From an uncultured Pelagibacteraceae bacterium (lineage in GTDB: Bacteria; Pseudomonadota; Alphaproteobacteria; Pelagibacterales; Pelagibacteraceae), in contig CACIZU010000002.1 in NCBI GenBank assembly GCA_902591185.1, positions 1-64,000 on the forward strand: a DNA stretch of 64,000 nt. Reading direction: 5' to 3'. Positions 7,142-15,703 of the stretch are shown here, piece by piece. Made by a program: the position numbers and the translations under genes. The first letter of the stretch is position 1. The number at the start of each line of letters is the position of its first letter. The notes under the pieces were generated by a model, which was not told the DNA's origin, ran no database searches, and worked only from the letters and a program-made list of their open reading frames with translations.

Positions 7142-9097
7142 ATGACCAAAAAACTTTGGCAAGCTTCTCTAAAACAAAAAAGAAATTCAAATTTATTTGA
7201 ATTTGAAAAATTTTTAGCAAAAAAATTTAATTATACCCCTGAGAAAAATTATAAAAAATTGTTTAATTGGACAATCAAAAATCCAAAGTTGTTTTGGTCT
7301 TCAATGTGGGAATATTCAAACCTCAAAGGTATTAAAAATGATAAATTTTATTTTCCCAAAGAAATTATTAAAAGTAAATTTTTAGTAAAATCTAAATTAA
7401 ATTATGCTGAAAACTTATTGTCAAAAAATGATAATTCAAAAGCAGTTACATTTATTAGCGAAAATGGATACCGAGAAGAAAAATCTTGGAAAGAATTGAA
7501 TAATAATACTTTAAAATTAATTAATTTTTTAAAAGAAATTAAAATTAAAGAAAAAGATAGAGTTGTAGCATATACAGTAAATCAAATAGAAACTGTAGAG
7601 AGTTTTTTAGCCACTAGCGCCATAGGTGCTATATGGTCTTCATGCTCTCCAGATTTTGGTACACAAGGAGTTATGGAAAGATTTTCTCAAATTAGACCAA
7701 AGTTATTAATTATTACTGACAGGTATTATTATAATGGTAAAGAGATAAATGTTCTTGAAAGATTGTCAACTATTCTTAAAAAAATTAAATCTATTAAAAA
7801 TGTTTTAATTATCAGTTATCCAAGTAAAAAAAATTTAAAACAAATAAAAATCAAAGGAATAAAAATCTTTTACTACAATAAGCTGAAAGATAAAAAAGAA
7901 AAAGAAATTACATTTAAGAAATTTGATTTTGATAAAGAACTAGCAATTTTATATTCAAGTGGCACAACAGGTAAACCAAAGTGTATATGTCATAGAGCTG
8001 GTGGAGTCTTGCTGCAACATCTAAAAGAACACAAACTTCACTGTAATGTAAAAGAGGGTGATAATGTTTTTTATTTTACCACTTGTGGATGGATGATGTG
8101 GAATTGGTTAATGACTTTTTTAGCATCAAAAGCCTCTATTGTCCTTTTTGATGGTTTTCCGATGCATAAAAAAAATGATTTATTGCTAAAAATAGCTGAG
8201 AAAGAAAAAATTTCTCTATTTGGTATAAGTGCTAAATACATAGACCAATTAAAAAAGCTTAACTTAAAGATCAAAAATAAATATAAACTAAAATATCTCA
8301 AAACCATTTGTTCAACTGGATCACCTTTATCCTCTGATGGTTTTGATTATGTTTATAAAAATATAAAAAAAAATGTTCATTTAGCATCCATTGCAGGTGG
8401 AACAGACTTAGTGTCATGCTTTGTATTAGGAAATATATATTCACCTGTTTATAAAGGACAAATTCAGAATAATGGTTTAGGAATGAACACGGATGTTTTT
8501 TCTGATAGAGGAAAATCTTTAATTAACAGAAAAGGTGAGCTAGTCTGTAAATCACCATTCCCATCAATGCCAATTTATTTTTGGAATGATAAAAATAATA
8601 AAAAATATAAGTCTGCATATTTTAAAAAATTTAAAAATATTTGGCATCATGGAGATTATGCAGAAAGAAAACCTAATGGTGGATATGTAATTTATGGAAG
8701 ATCAGATACTACGTTAAATCCCGGAGGTGTTAGATTGGGAACTGCAGAGATATACTCTGAAGTTGAAAAATTTAAAGAAATAAAGGAATCTATTGTTGTA
8801 GGACAATCTTGGGACAATGATGTTAGAATAATCTTGTTTATTATTATGAGTAAAAATTTTTCATTAACAGATCTGTTACTAAATAAAATAAAAAAACAAA
8901 TTAGAAAAAATGCATCACCAAGACATGTTCCAAGTAAAATAATTGTTGTAAAAGATATTCCCAGAACAAAAAGTGGTAAGATAGTTGAACTTGCAGTTAA
9001 AAGCACGATAGAAGGAAATAAGATTAAAAACATAGAAGCTTTAGCAAATCCAGAAGCCTTAAGGCAGTTTAAGAATTTAAAGGAGTTAAATAATTAG
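7142..9097 (+). CDS. Acetoacetate--CoA ligase (acetoacetyl-CoA synthetase)
   Basis: A 651-residue adenylate-forming enzyme expected to convert acetoacetate, ATP and CoA into acetoacetyl-CoA. The phosphate-binding loop SSGTTGKPK is at 272-280. The segments KPKCICHRAGGVLLQHLKEH and FYFTTCGWMMWNWLM are characteristic of the acetoacetyl-CoA synthetase branch rather than acetyl-CoA synthetase. The C-terminal RTKSGKIVELAVK contains the acylatable catalytic lysine, and the length matches the family (about 650). The stop is followed immediately by the ATG of an aminotransferase, so the two are co-transcribed. It may allow use of ketone-type substrates or recycle acetoacetate from amino-acid breakdown. 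The 174 bases upstream separate it from the divergent helicase and should hold both promoters. Confidence 0.88.
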   Translation: MTKKLWQASLKQKRNSNLFEFEKFLAKKFNYTPEKNYKKLFNWTIKNPKLFWSSMWEYSNLKGIKNDKFYFPKEIIKSKFLVKSKLNYAENLLSKNDNSKAVTFISENGYREEKSWKELNNNTLKLINFLKEIKIKEKDRVVAYTVNQIETVESFLATSAIGAIWSSCSPDFGTQGVMERFSQIRPKLLIITDRYYYNGKEINVLERLSTILKKIKSIKNVLIISYPSKKNLKQIKIKGIKIFYYNKLKDKKEKEITFKKFDFDKELAILYSSGTTGKPKCICHRAGGVLLQHLKEHKLHCNVKEGDNVFYFTTCGWMMWNWLMTFLASKASIVLFDGFPMHKKNDLLLKIAEKEKISLFGISAKYIDQLKKLNLKIKNKYKLKYLKTICSTGSPLSSDGFDYVYKNIKKNVHLASIAGGTDLVSCFVLGNIYSPVYKGQIQNNGLGMNTDVFSDRGKSLINRKGELVCKSPFPSMPIYFWNDKNNKKYKSAYFKKFKNIWHHGDYAERKPNGGYVIYGRSDTTLNPGGVRLGTAEIYSEVEKFKEIKESIVVGQSWDNDVRIILFIIMSKNFSLTDLLLNKIKKQIRKNASPRHVPSKIIVVKDIPRTKSGKIVELAVKSTIEGNKIKNIEALANPEALRQFKNLKELNN

Positions 9098-10324
9098 ATG
9101 TTAAAAGACTTAATAAAAAATTTAAAGCCATCCTCTACCTTGATGATCAATGAAACTTCAAAGCAAATGGAGGATCAAGGAAAGAAAATATTCAAATTTG
9201 GTTTTGGACAATCACCTTTTAGAGTACCACAAGATGTTGTTGAGGAGCTAAAAAACAATGCTTATCAAAACAAATATTTACCTATGCAAGGTCTTTTTGA
9301 ATTAAGAGAAGTAGTGGCAAAATATACCTCTAAAAAGAAAAATCATGAATACAATTCTGATAATGTAATTATTGGACCCGGCTCTAAAGAATTAATGTTT
9401 TTGCTACATGTTATTTTTGATGGTGAAATTATTTTGCCAGCCCCTAGTTGGGTTTCTTATGCACCACAAGCAATTTTGGGTAGAAATAAAATCCAAATAC
9501 TTCAAACAAAAAGAGAGAACAATTGGTTTCCTAGTGGTCAAGAAATTGAAGAAATAATTTTAAAAGATGAAAATAAAAATTACCTTTTATTTCTAAATTC
9601 ACCAAATAATCCCTCTGGACAAGTTTGTGAAAAATTAGATGAAATCTCAAATGTTGCCAAAAAACACAATCTTATAATTTTATCAGATGAGATATATTCT
9701 GAATTAACATTTAAAGAAAATTATAAATCTATCTCAAATTTTTGTCCTGAAAAAACAATTATAAGTACTGGTCTTAGCAAATGGTGTGGTGCTGGCGGAT
9801 GGAGATTAGGTTATTTTATAATACCCGATTCATTAAACAAAATAAATAAAATGATTAATGTATTAGCAAGCGAAACGTTTTCAGCAGTAAGTGCTCCTAT
9901 TCAATATGCGGCTATAAAAGCTTATGAAAATGATCATACAAAATATATTAGAAAGTCTAAAAATATTTTAAGTGCAGTTGGTAAATATGTTTACTCAAAT
10001 TTAAAGTCTAATAAAGTTTTGATAAATGAGCCACAAGGAGGCTTTTATTTATTGCCAGAATTTCTAAATAATAAATTTAAAACTTCATCGGAAATGTGTG
10101 ACAGTATATTAAAGCATACCGGAGTAGCATTATTACCAGGATCTGATTTTGGCTTTAACTCAAATAAAATGCTAGCAAGGTTAAGCTTTACAGATTTTGA
10201 TGGTCAAGAATTTATGGAACAAATTGAAGATAATCAAAAAGTTGATGACGTAATGATAAACAAATTTGCACCTAAAATAGTCGAAGGTGTCAATAAGTTA
10301 AAAAAATGGTCTGAATCAATATAA
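9098..10324 (+). CDS. PLP-dependent class I/II aminotransferase
   Basis: A 408-residue fold-type I aminotransferase of the aspartate-aminotransferase superfamily. LFLNSPNNPSGQV (about 164-176) contains the conserved Asn. LSDEIYSELTF (195-205) holds the PLP-pyridine Asp and the Tyr. The Schiff-base lysine is K228 in STGLSKWCGAGGWRLGY, and the C-terminal region MLARLSFTDFDGQEF has the substrate-binding Arg. The start codon directly abuts the stop of the acetoacetyl-CoA synthetase gene. The unusual GAGGWRLGY loop, rather than AGWRLGY, points to a subgroup of uncharacterised aminotransferases. Substrate is not determined; the link to the upstream gene hints at amino-acid catabolism. The first ATG is used. 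Confidence 0.82.
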   Translation: MLKDLIKNLKPSSTLMINETSKQMEDQGKKIFKFGFGQSPFRVPQDVVEELKNNAYQNKYLPMQGLFELREVVAKYTSKKKNHEYNSDNVIIGPGSKELMFLLHVIFDGEIILPAPSWVSYAPQAILGRNKIQILQTKRENNWFPSGQEIEEIILKDENKNYLLFLNSPNNPSGQVCEKLDEISNVAKKHNLIILSDEIYSELTFKENYKSISNFCPEKTIISTGLSKWCGAGGWRLGYFIIPDSLNKINKMINVLASETFSAVSAPIQYAAIKAYENDHTKYIRKSKNILSAVGKYVYSNLKSNKVLINEPQGGFYLLPEFLNNKFKTSSEMCDSILKHTGVALLPGSDFGFNSNKMLARLSFTDFDGQEFMEQIEDNQKVDDVMINKFAPKIVEGVNKLKKWSESI

Positions 10325-10397
10325 AATCTTCCTATACATCCCTAAATATTTCCTGTTAAAATTAAAATATATAAATAACGATATAGGGGAAAAATAT

Positions 10398-11402
10398 ATG
10401 AAAAAAATAATTACATCTCTATCAAGTGCTTTATTGATCTTAGCAGCATCTTTATCTTTAACTGGTGTTGCAAAATCAGCAGAGTTCTTCACGATAGGAA
10501 CTGGAGGTCCTACTGGTGTATACTTCCAAACTGGTAACGCTATTTGTAAAATGTTACACAAATCAGCAATTGCTAAAGAACATGGAAGAAAAAAGGGTAT
10601 AGATAAAGCGTACAGATGTACTGCACCATCAACTGGTGGATCTAACTACAACATCGGTCAAATTGCAGCTGGAGAATTTCAATTTGGCGTTGCTCAATCT
10701 GACTGGCAATTTCATGCTGTAAATGGATCTAGTAAATGGGAAGGAAAACAGTTTAAAGGTTTAAGAGCTGTATTTTCTGTTCACAATGAACCTTTTCAAA
10801 TTTGGGCAAGAAAAAAAGCAAATATTAAAGATTTTGCAGGCTTAAAAGGAAAAGTTGTTAATATTGGTAATCCTGGTTCTGGACAAAGAGGAACTATGGA
10901 AGAACTTATGAAAGCAAAAGGTGTTGATAATAGTTTCTTTAAATCAACTACTGAATTAACTTCATCCGAACAAGTGAAAGCTTTATGTGATGGAAAAATA
11001 GATGCTTTTGGTTATTCTGTAGGATTTCCAAATGGTGCTATGGAGCAAGCAGCAACTTGTGCAGCAAAAGCTTCACCTATTAATTTAACAGGATCTGAAG
11101 TTCAAGGTTTGATTGATGGTGCTGATTATTATGCAAAAGCTGTAATACCGGCTGGTACTTACACAGGACAGAAAAAAGATGCTACTACTTTTGGTGTTAA
11201 GGCTACTGTTGTAACAAGTAATGCAGTTGAAGCTGATCTTGTTTATTTAGTAGTAAAAGCAGTATTTGAAAACTTTGATGATTTTAGAAAACAACATCCT
11301 GCTTTTGCTCCTTTGAAAAAGGAAGATATGATTGCTGATGGTTTGTCAGCTCCTTTACACGAGGGTGCTAAAAGATATTACAAAGAAGCTGGATTAATGT
11401 AA
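10398..11402 (+). CDS. TRAP transporter TAXI-family solute-binding protein
   Basis: A 334-residue periplasmic binding protein with a clear signal peptide: MKKIITS, then a hydrophobic core, with cleavage likely after AKSA (about residue 28). The mature protein starts EFFTIGTGGPTGVYFQTG, the hallmark of the TAXI (TRAP-associated extracytoplasmic immunogenic) family. Further motifs include STGGSNYNIGQIAAGEFQFG and VNIGNPGSGQRGTMEELM. It captures a solute in the periplasm for the fused permease encoded downstream. Substrates of TAXI systems are mostly unknown, with glutamate or other small carboxylates reported for some. The strong Shine-Dalgarno (TAGGGGA) and the terminator after the gene suggest that it is made in excess over the permease. 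Confidence 0.93.
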   Translation: MKKIITSLSSALLILAASLSLTGVAKSAEFFTIGTGGPTGVYFQTGNAICKMLHKSAIAKEHGRKKGIDKAYRCTAPSTGGSNYNIGQIAAGEFQFGVAQSDWQFHAVNGSSKWEGKQFKGLRAVFSVHNEPFQIWARKKANIKDFAGLKGKVVNIGNPGSGQRGTMEELMKAKGVDNSFFKSTTELTSSEQVKALCDGKIDAFGYSVGFPNGAMEQAATCAAKASPINLTGSEVQGLIDGADYYAKAVIPAGTYTGQKKDATTFGVKATVVTSNAVEADLVYLVVKAVFENFDDFRKQHPAFAPLKKEDMIADGLSAPLHEGAKRYYKEAGLM

Positions 11403-11422
11403 TCTGATTACTTAATTAAATT

Positions 11423-11454
11423 AAAAGGCCTGATTTTTATCGGGCCTTTTTTTT
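11423..11454 (+). terminator. Intrinsic terminator between TRAP binding-protein and permease genes
   Basis: AAAAGGCCTGAT (11423-11434) pairs with ATCGGGCCTTTT (11439-11450) across a TTTT loop, with one G-U pair, and is followed by a T run. The permease gene on the same strand starts 22 bases later, so this is probably a partial terminator that lowers permease expression. Confidence 0.85.
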
Positions 11455-11476
11455 ATAATAGAGTATCTTTTTTATA

Positions 11477-13798
11477 ATGAATCAAAGTATCAATGAAAAA
11501 ATAAAAAGTAAGATTAATGAAGATTTATCACCAACAAGAAATCTTACAGGATTACATTTAAAAATTGTTGCAGCAATTGCAATAATTTGGTCATTATTTC
11601 AACTTTGGTATGCTTCACCATTTCCTTTTATGCTTAATGTTGGAATGTTTAAAGGGCTTCCAGCTAGAGCTATTCATTTAGGTTTTGCTCTAACTTTAGC
11701 ATTTTTGATTTATCCGATTTCTAAGGGAAAAAAAATTTCTATTTTTGATATTTTAATTAGTTTTATTGCAGCTTTTTCATGTCTTTATATTTATTTTTTT
11801 TATGATCAACTTGTTGATAGAGGAGGTGTGCTCTTAAATATTACAATTGGGGAAAATTTTATAATACCTGTTGAATTAATTATTGGTAGTTGTGGTATTT
11901 TAATTTTACTTGAGGCAACTAGAAGAGCAATAGGTTTACCATTAGTTATTATTGCAGTTTGTTTTTTATTATTTTCTTATTATGGAAGGTATGCTCCAGA
12001 AATAATTTCACATGGAGGGCTTTCACTAAATAGATTAGTTGGTTTTCAATGGCTAGATCAAGAAGCTATATTTGGTATTCCTATTGGTGTATCAGTAGAT
12101 TTTATTTTTTTATTTGTTTTATTTGGTGCACTTTTAGAAACAGCAGGAGGTGGAAAATATTTTTTAGATTTAGCTTTTGCAATGGTTGGAAAAATGAGAG
12201 GAGGACCTGCAAAGGCAGCAATTTTAGGTTCTGGTATGACGGGTTTAATTTCAGGATCTTCAATAGCAAATACAGTAACAACTGGAACTTTTACTATTCC
12301 AATAATGAAAAAAACTGGTTTTTCTAAAGAAAAAGCAGGAGCAATAGAAGTTTCATCTTCAGTAAATGGTCAGATTATGCCACCAGTTATGGGAGCTGCT
12401 GCATTTGTTATGGCAAGTTTTATTGGTGTAACCTATTTTGAAGTTGTTAAACATGCTTTTTTGCCAGCAATAATATCTTATATCGCATTATTTTATATTT
12501 CACATCTTGAAGCTTTAAAATTAAATTTAAAAGGAATGGATGATTCAGATGTTCCTAATTTAAAAAAAACATTTTTATCAGGAGTTCATTTCTTAATTCC
12601 AATTTTTGTTTTGATATATATGTTAGTTTATTTAAGGTTTACAGCTTCTTATTCTATTTTTTATGCAACTGTTTCATTAATTTTTGTAAATTTAATTTAT
12701 TTATTGATAAAAGATTCTAATTCAAAAGATGCTCTTAAAGCTTGGTTTAATCAAACCATAGTTGGTTTTGAAAAAGGTGCATTAAATATGGTTGGTGTAG
12801 GAATAGCAATAGCCACAGCAGGTATCATTGTAGGAGCCGTAGGATCTACAGGCTTAAGTACAAATTTAATTATAGTTATAGAGTCTATTGCAAAAGATAA
12901 TGTTACAATATTATTATTTTTAACGATTATTTTATGTTTGCTTTTAGGAATGGGTTTACCAACAACTGCAAATTATGTTGTTGTTGCTTCATTGATGGCA
13001 ACAGTTTTAGTTGATGTTGGAAATGCTTCTGGTTTTATTTTTCCAATTATAGCAGTTCATTTGTTTGTTTTTTATTTTGGTCTAATGGCTGATGTAACTC
13101 CTCCAGTAGGTCTTGCATCCTATGCGGCGGCGGCTATTTCGGGTGGAGATCCTCTTAAGACTGGTTTTCAAGCTTTTTGGTATAGTTTAAGGACTGGAAT
13201 TCTTCCAATTGTATTTTTATTTAATCATGAATTGTTACTAATAGGTATTGAAAATATTTGGCATGGATTAATTGTAATTACAACTTCGTTATTAGGTATA
13301 CTTGTATTCACGTCGGCGACTCAAGGATGGTTTATTAATAGATTAAGATGGTACGAAATAATAGTTTTTCTTATAATTTCTATTTCTTTACTATCTCCTG
13401 ATTTTGTTCTTAATAAATTTTATCCAAAATATAATTATAAAGATATTAACGAAATTAATCTTGTTAAATTAGATCCTAGTAAAGAAGTACGTTTTAAAAT
13501 TACACGACCTAGTCCATATGGAGAAAGATATAAATTATTTATAATTGATAAAAATACTTTTGAATCCGAGTATGATATAGAAGAATATGGAATGAATTTA
13601 GTAAAACAAGATAATAGAATAGTTGTTGATACTTTAAAATGGAATGGAAAAGCTAAAAAAAGTGGATTTGAAATGGGTGATTATATAAGTGAATTTAAAA
13701 TAGAAAATTCAAATAGACCGAATAAAAGAATTATTTATCCAATAGCAATTTTATTATTAATCATATTTGGTTATTTAAACTATAAAAGAAAAATTTAA
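11477..13798 (+). CDS. TRAP transporter fused 4TM/12TM permease with C-terminal soluble extension
   Basis: A 773-residue polytopic protein that fuses the small (DctQ-like, 4 helices, about residues 25-170) and large (DctM-like, 12 helices, about 190-620) TRAP membrane subunits, as in TAXI systems. Conserved large-subunit segments include GSGMTGLISGSSIANTVTTG, VNGQIMPPVMGAAAFVMASF and LGMGLPTTANYVVVASLMA. It drives sodium-gradient-dependent uptake of the solute delivered by the binding protein upstream. After the last transporter helices (about 655) come some 95 soluble residues with a PDZ-like segment (KWNGKAKKSGFEMGDYISEF) and a final helix. This resembles the extension (DUF3394-like) known on some fused permeases. 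Its stop codon shares TTAA with the convergent guaC gene. Confidence 0.92.
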   Translation: MNQSINEKIKSKINEDLSPTRNLTGLHLKIVAAIAIIWSLFQLWYASPFPFMLNVGMFKGLPARAIHLGFALTLAFLIYPISKGKKISIFDILISFIAAFSCLYIYFFYDQLVDRGGVLLNITIGENFIIPVELIIGSCGILILLEATRRAIGLPLVIIAVCFLLFSYYGRYAPEIISHGGLSLNRLVGFQWLDQEAIFGIPIGVSVDFIFLFVLFGALLETAGGGKYFLDLAFAMVGKMRGGPAKAAILGSGMTGLISGSSIANTVTTGTFTIPIMKKTGFSKEKAGAIEVSSSVNGQIMPPVMGAAAFVMASFIGVTYFEVVKHAFLPAIISYIALFYISHLEALKLNLKGMDDSDVPNLKKTFLSGVHFLIPIFVLIYMLVYLRFTASYSIFYATVSLIFVNLIYLLIKDSNSKDALKAWFNQTIVGFEKGALNMVGVGIAIATAGIIVGAVGSTGLSTNLIIVIESIAKDNVTILLFLTIILCLLLGMGLPTTANYVVVASLMATVLVDVGNASGFIFPIIAVHLFVFYFGLMADVTPPVGLASYAAAAISGGDPLKTGFQAFWYSLRTGILPIVFLFNHELLLIGIENIWHGLIVITTSLLGILVFTSATQGWFINRLRWYEIIVFLIISISLLSPDFVLNKFYPKYNYKDINEINLVKLDPSKEVRFKITRPSPYGERYKLFIIDKNTFESEYDIEEYGMNLVKQDNRIVVDTLKWNGKAKKSGFEMGDYISEFKIENSNRPNKRIIYPIAILLLIIFGYLNYKRKI

Positions 13799-14829
13799 TC
13801 TACAAATGTTCTATTAAATTGATTTGAAACTCTAACAAATGTAGTGCATTTGCTTAATTGTTTTAGTGATGGAGCCCCTACATAAGTGCAACTACTTCTA
13901 ATGCCACCAAGAATATTTGAAATAGTATCTTTTATTTTACCTCTATATTTTACTCTTACAGCTCTTCCTTCACTACTTCTGTAATCAGAAAGTCCTCCAT
14001 AGTGTTTCTTATTGGCAACCATAGAGCTTGATCCATAAAATTCTATATATTTACTTCCATTTGATTTTACAATTTTACCTTTACCTTCATCGTGTCCAGC
14101 AAGCATTCCTCCAAGCATTACAAAATCTGCTCCACCACCAAATGCTTTTGAAACATCACCAGGACATGTACAACCACCATCAGCTATAATATGAGCACCA
14201 AGACCATGTGCAGCATCAGCGCATTCCATAACAGCACTTAATTGAGGATAACCAACTCCAGTTTGAATTCTAGTTGTACAAACACTTCCTGGTCCAATAC
14301 CAACTTTTACAATATCAGCTCCACTTAAAACTAATTCTTGGGCCATATCAGCAGTAACAACATTTCCTGCAATTATAGTTTTAGTTGGATATTTTTCTCT
14401 AACAGATTTTACAAATTTACTAAAATGTTCTGAATAACCGTTTGCAACATCTATACAAATGAAATTAAAAAAATTAAATTCTTTTAATACTTTGTTTAGA
14501 TTATCAAAATCTTCTTTTTTGATACCAATACTTAAGGCTAGATTTTTATAAATTGGTCTAATTTTTTTGAATTGTTTTAATTTTTTAACATCATGTTGTT
14601 TCGTTAAACAGGTAATCATTCCAAACTCAGATAGTTTTTCAGCTATACCTAACTCACCTACGCCATCCATATTAGCCGCCATAATTGGTATTCCTGACCA
14701 TTCATTATTACTATATTTGAAACGATAGGTTCTCATTAAGTTTACTTCTTTACGACTTGCTAAAGTACTTCGTTTAGGTCTGAACAAAACATCAGAGTAA
14801 TCTAATTTTAAGTCTTCTTCTATTCTCAT
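13795..14829 (-). CDS. guaC: GMP reductase
   Basis: A 344-residue TIM-barrel enzyme of the IMP dehydrogenase/GMP reductase family that would reduce GMP to IMP with NADPH. The catalytic loop IGPGSVCTTRIQTGVGYPQ has the nucleophilic Cys at 184. The N-terminus (LDYSDVLFRPKRSTLASRKEV), ADGGCTCPGDVSKAFGGGAD and the flap region YRSSEGRAVRVKYRGKI fit GMP reductase. There is no CBS pair, unlike most IMP dehydrogenases (near 490 residues). It allows recycling of guanine nucleotides to the common purine pool. It is transcribed leftward and converges on the TRAP permease, with both stop codons in the tetramer TTAA. The start at 14827-14829 is the first ATG. Confidence 0.9.
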   Translation of the reverse strand: MRIEEDLKLDYSDVLFRPKRSTLASRKEVNLMRTYRFKYSNNEWSGIPIMAANMDGVGELGIAEKLSEFGMITCLTKQHDVKKLKQFKKIRPIYKNLALSIGIKKEDFDNLNKVLKEFNFFNFICIDVANGYSEHFSKFVKSVREKYPTKTIIAGNVVTADMAQELVLSGADIVKVGIGPGSVCTTRIQTGVGYPQLSAVMECADAAHGLGAHIIADGGCTCPGDVSKAFGGGADFVMLGGMLAGHDEGKGKIVKSNGSKYIEFYGSSSMVANKKHYGGLSDYRSSEGRAVRVKYRGKIKDTISNILGGIRSSCTYVGAPSLKQLSKCTTFVRVSNQFNRTFVD

Positions 14830-14921
14830 TAAGTTTATTTGATCTGAAATTTATGAATATATCAAACAAATATATTGGTTGTGGATAACTTTTAATTAAT
14901 CATAAAAATTGGATATTTTAA

Positions 14922-15347
14922 TTACTTACCAGAGCCTAATTTGGAGGGTTTTGTTGTTAAAATTTTCCATACCCCTGATCCTGAGCTAATAATTTTACCA
15001 TTACATTTTAATTCGCAAAATAAAAAAATAAGAGTATTTGTTTTTTTCAAAATTTTAGTAAATCCAGTTATTTCATCACCTGCTTTAGATGCACCTATAA
15101 ATTTTAAGTCTAAAGAAATAGTTACACATTGTGTATTATTTGCCGATCTATAAGCCGCAGTCCCTGCTCCAGCATCAATTAAAGCAGATAAATAACCACC
15201 ATGAGTTATCCCAGCAGCATTTAAATGATTTTCATTAATTATAGATTTAAACTCATATTCTGTTTCTGATATTGTTCTAAATAAAACACCACCATTGTGC
15301 TTCATAAAGCCTGGATTAATACTTATTTGTTCAAATTCGGCATTCAT
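14922..15347 (-). CDS. PaaI-type hotdog-fold thioesterase
   Basis: A 141-residue single hotdog-fold protein of the PaaI/acyl-CoA thioesterase group. The signature NAAGITHGGYLSALIDAGAG (about 43-62) has the HGG turn and the catalytic acidic residue at the start of the long helix. Expected to hydrolyse acyl- or aryl-CoA esters; the substrate cannot be read from the sequence. Its start lies 6 bases downstream of a 32-codon membrane microprotein gene and shortly after tRNA-Arg on the same strand, so it is probably co-transcribed with both. No strong Shine-Dalgarno is visible (run of A), which fits translational coupling to the small gene. Confidence 0.82.
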   Translation of the reverse strand: MNAEFEQISINPGFMKHNGGVLFRTISETEYEFKSIINENHLNAAGITHGGYLSALIDAGAGTAAYRSANNTQCVTISLDLKFIGASKAGDEITGFTKILKKTNTLIFLFCELKCNGKIISSGSGVWKILTTKPSKLGSGK

Positions 15348-15353
15348 ATTTTT

Positions 15354-15452
15354 TTATAATACAAAAGTTAAAATTAATAAAACTATTAAAACAATTATAA
15401 AAAAAAATATAACTGATTTTTGTAACGAAACTTTAAATAACCAATCTAACAT
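15354..15452 (-). CDS. Predicted 32-residue single-pass membrane microprotein
   Basis: Reading leftward from the ATG at 15450-15452 gives 32 codons: MLDWLFKVSLQKS, then an uninterrupted hydrophobic segment of about 19 residues (Ile, Phe, Val, Leu), then TAA at 15354-15356. A good Shine-Dalgarno (AAGGA) sits about 7 bases before the ATG. It lies between tRNA-Arg (14 bases upstream) and the thioesterase (6 bases downstream). The short amphipathic, positively charged N-terminus followed by one helix is a common plan for small inner-membrane proteins. AT-rich sequence can encode hydrophobic peptides by chance, so this is tentative. No family is recognised. Confidence 0.5.
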   Translation of the reverse strand: MLDWLFKVSLQKSVIFFFIIVLIVLLILTFVL

Positions 15453-15466
15453 TCTACTATCCTTTT

Positions 15467-15543
15467 TGGTGGACCGCCCAGAACTCGAATCTGGAATCTC
15501 CCGGTTCGTAGCCGAGCGCCTTATCCAATTTGGCCAGCGGTCC
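15467..15543 (-). tRNA. tRNA-Arg (anticodon ACG)
   Basis: On the minus strand the acceptor stem GGACCGC pairs with GCGGTCC, followed by A and an encoded CCA. The D-arm is GCC...GGC, the anticodon arm CTCGG / CTACGAA / CCGGG gives anticodon ACG (wobble A, expected to be edited to inosine), and the T-arm is CCAGA/TTCGAGT/TCTGG. All arms pair well. Confidence 0.95.
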
Positions 15544-15648
15544 CTATTTATTTAATTTCTTAAACACACTAAAGTTACTGTATTTTTTGAATTTATTAAC
15601 AATTTTTGTTCAATTAAATACAGGTTTGCATAAAAAGTCTTATTAATG

Positions 15649-15657
15649 TGCTAATAT
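15649..15657 (+). promoter_or_regulatory. Predicted extended -10 promoter for aceE-aceF
   Basis: TG-C-TAATAT forms an extended -10 element about 47 bases before the aceE ATG; a weak TTGCAT (15626-15631) lies upstream at a long spacing of 20. The 160-base gap here also has to carry the leftward promoter of tRNA-Arg. Prediction only. Confidence 0.35.
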
Positions 15658-15703
15658 AACATTAAATATACTTTTTTTTAGGTATATAAATCGTTTTAAA
15701 ATA

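Noticed and set aside
12049-12327. 92-codon open frame on the plus strand inside the TRAP permease gene
   Set aside because: Out-of-frame shadow: Trp/Phe/Arg/Ser-rich composition, no ribosome site, fully inside a clearly coding permease.
15295-15555. 86-codon plus-strand frame across the thioesterase start and tRNA-Arg
   Set aside because: It runs antisense through a well-formed tRNA and the thioesterase start, with no ribosome site.
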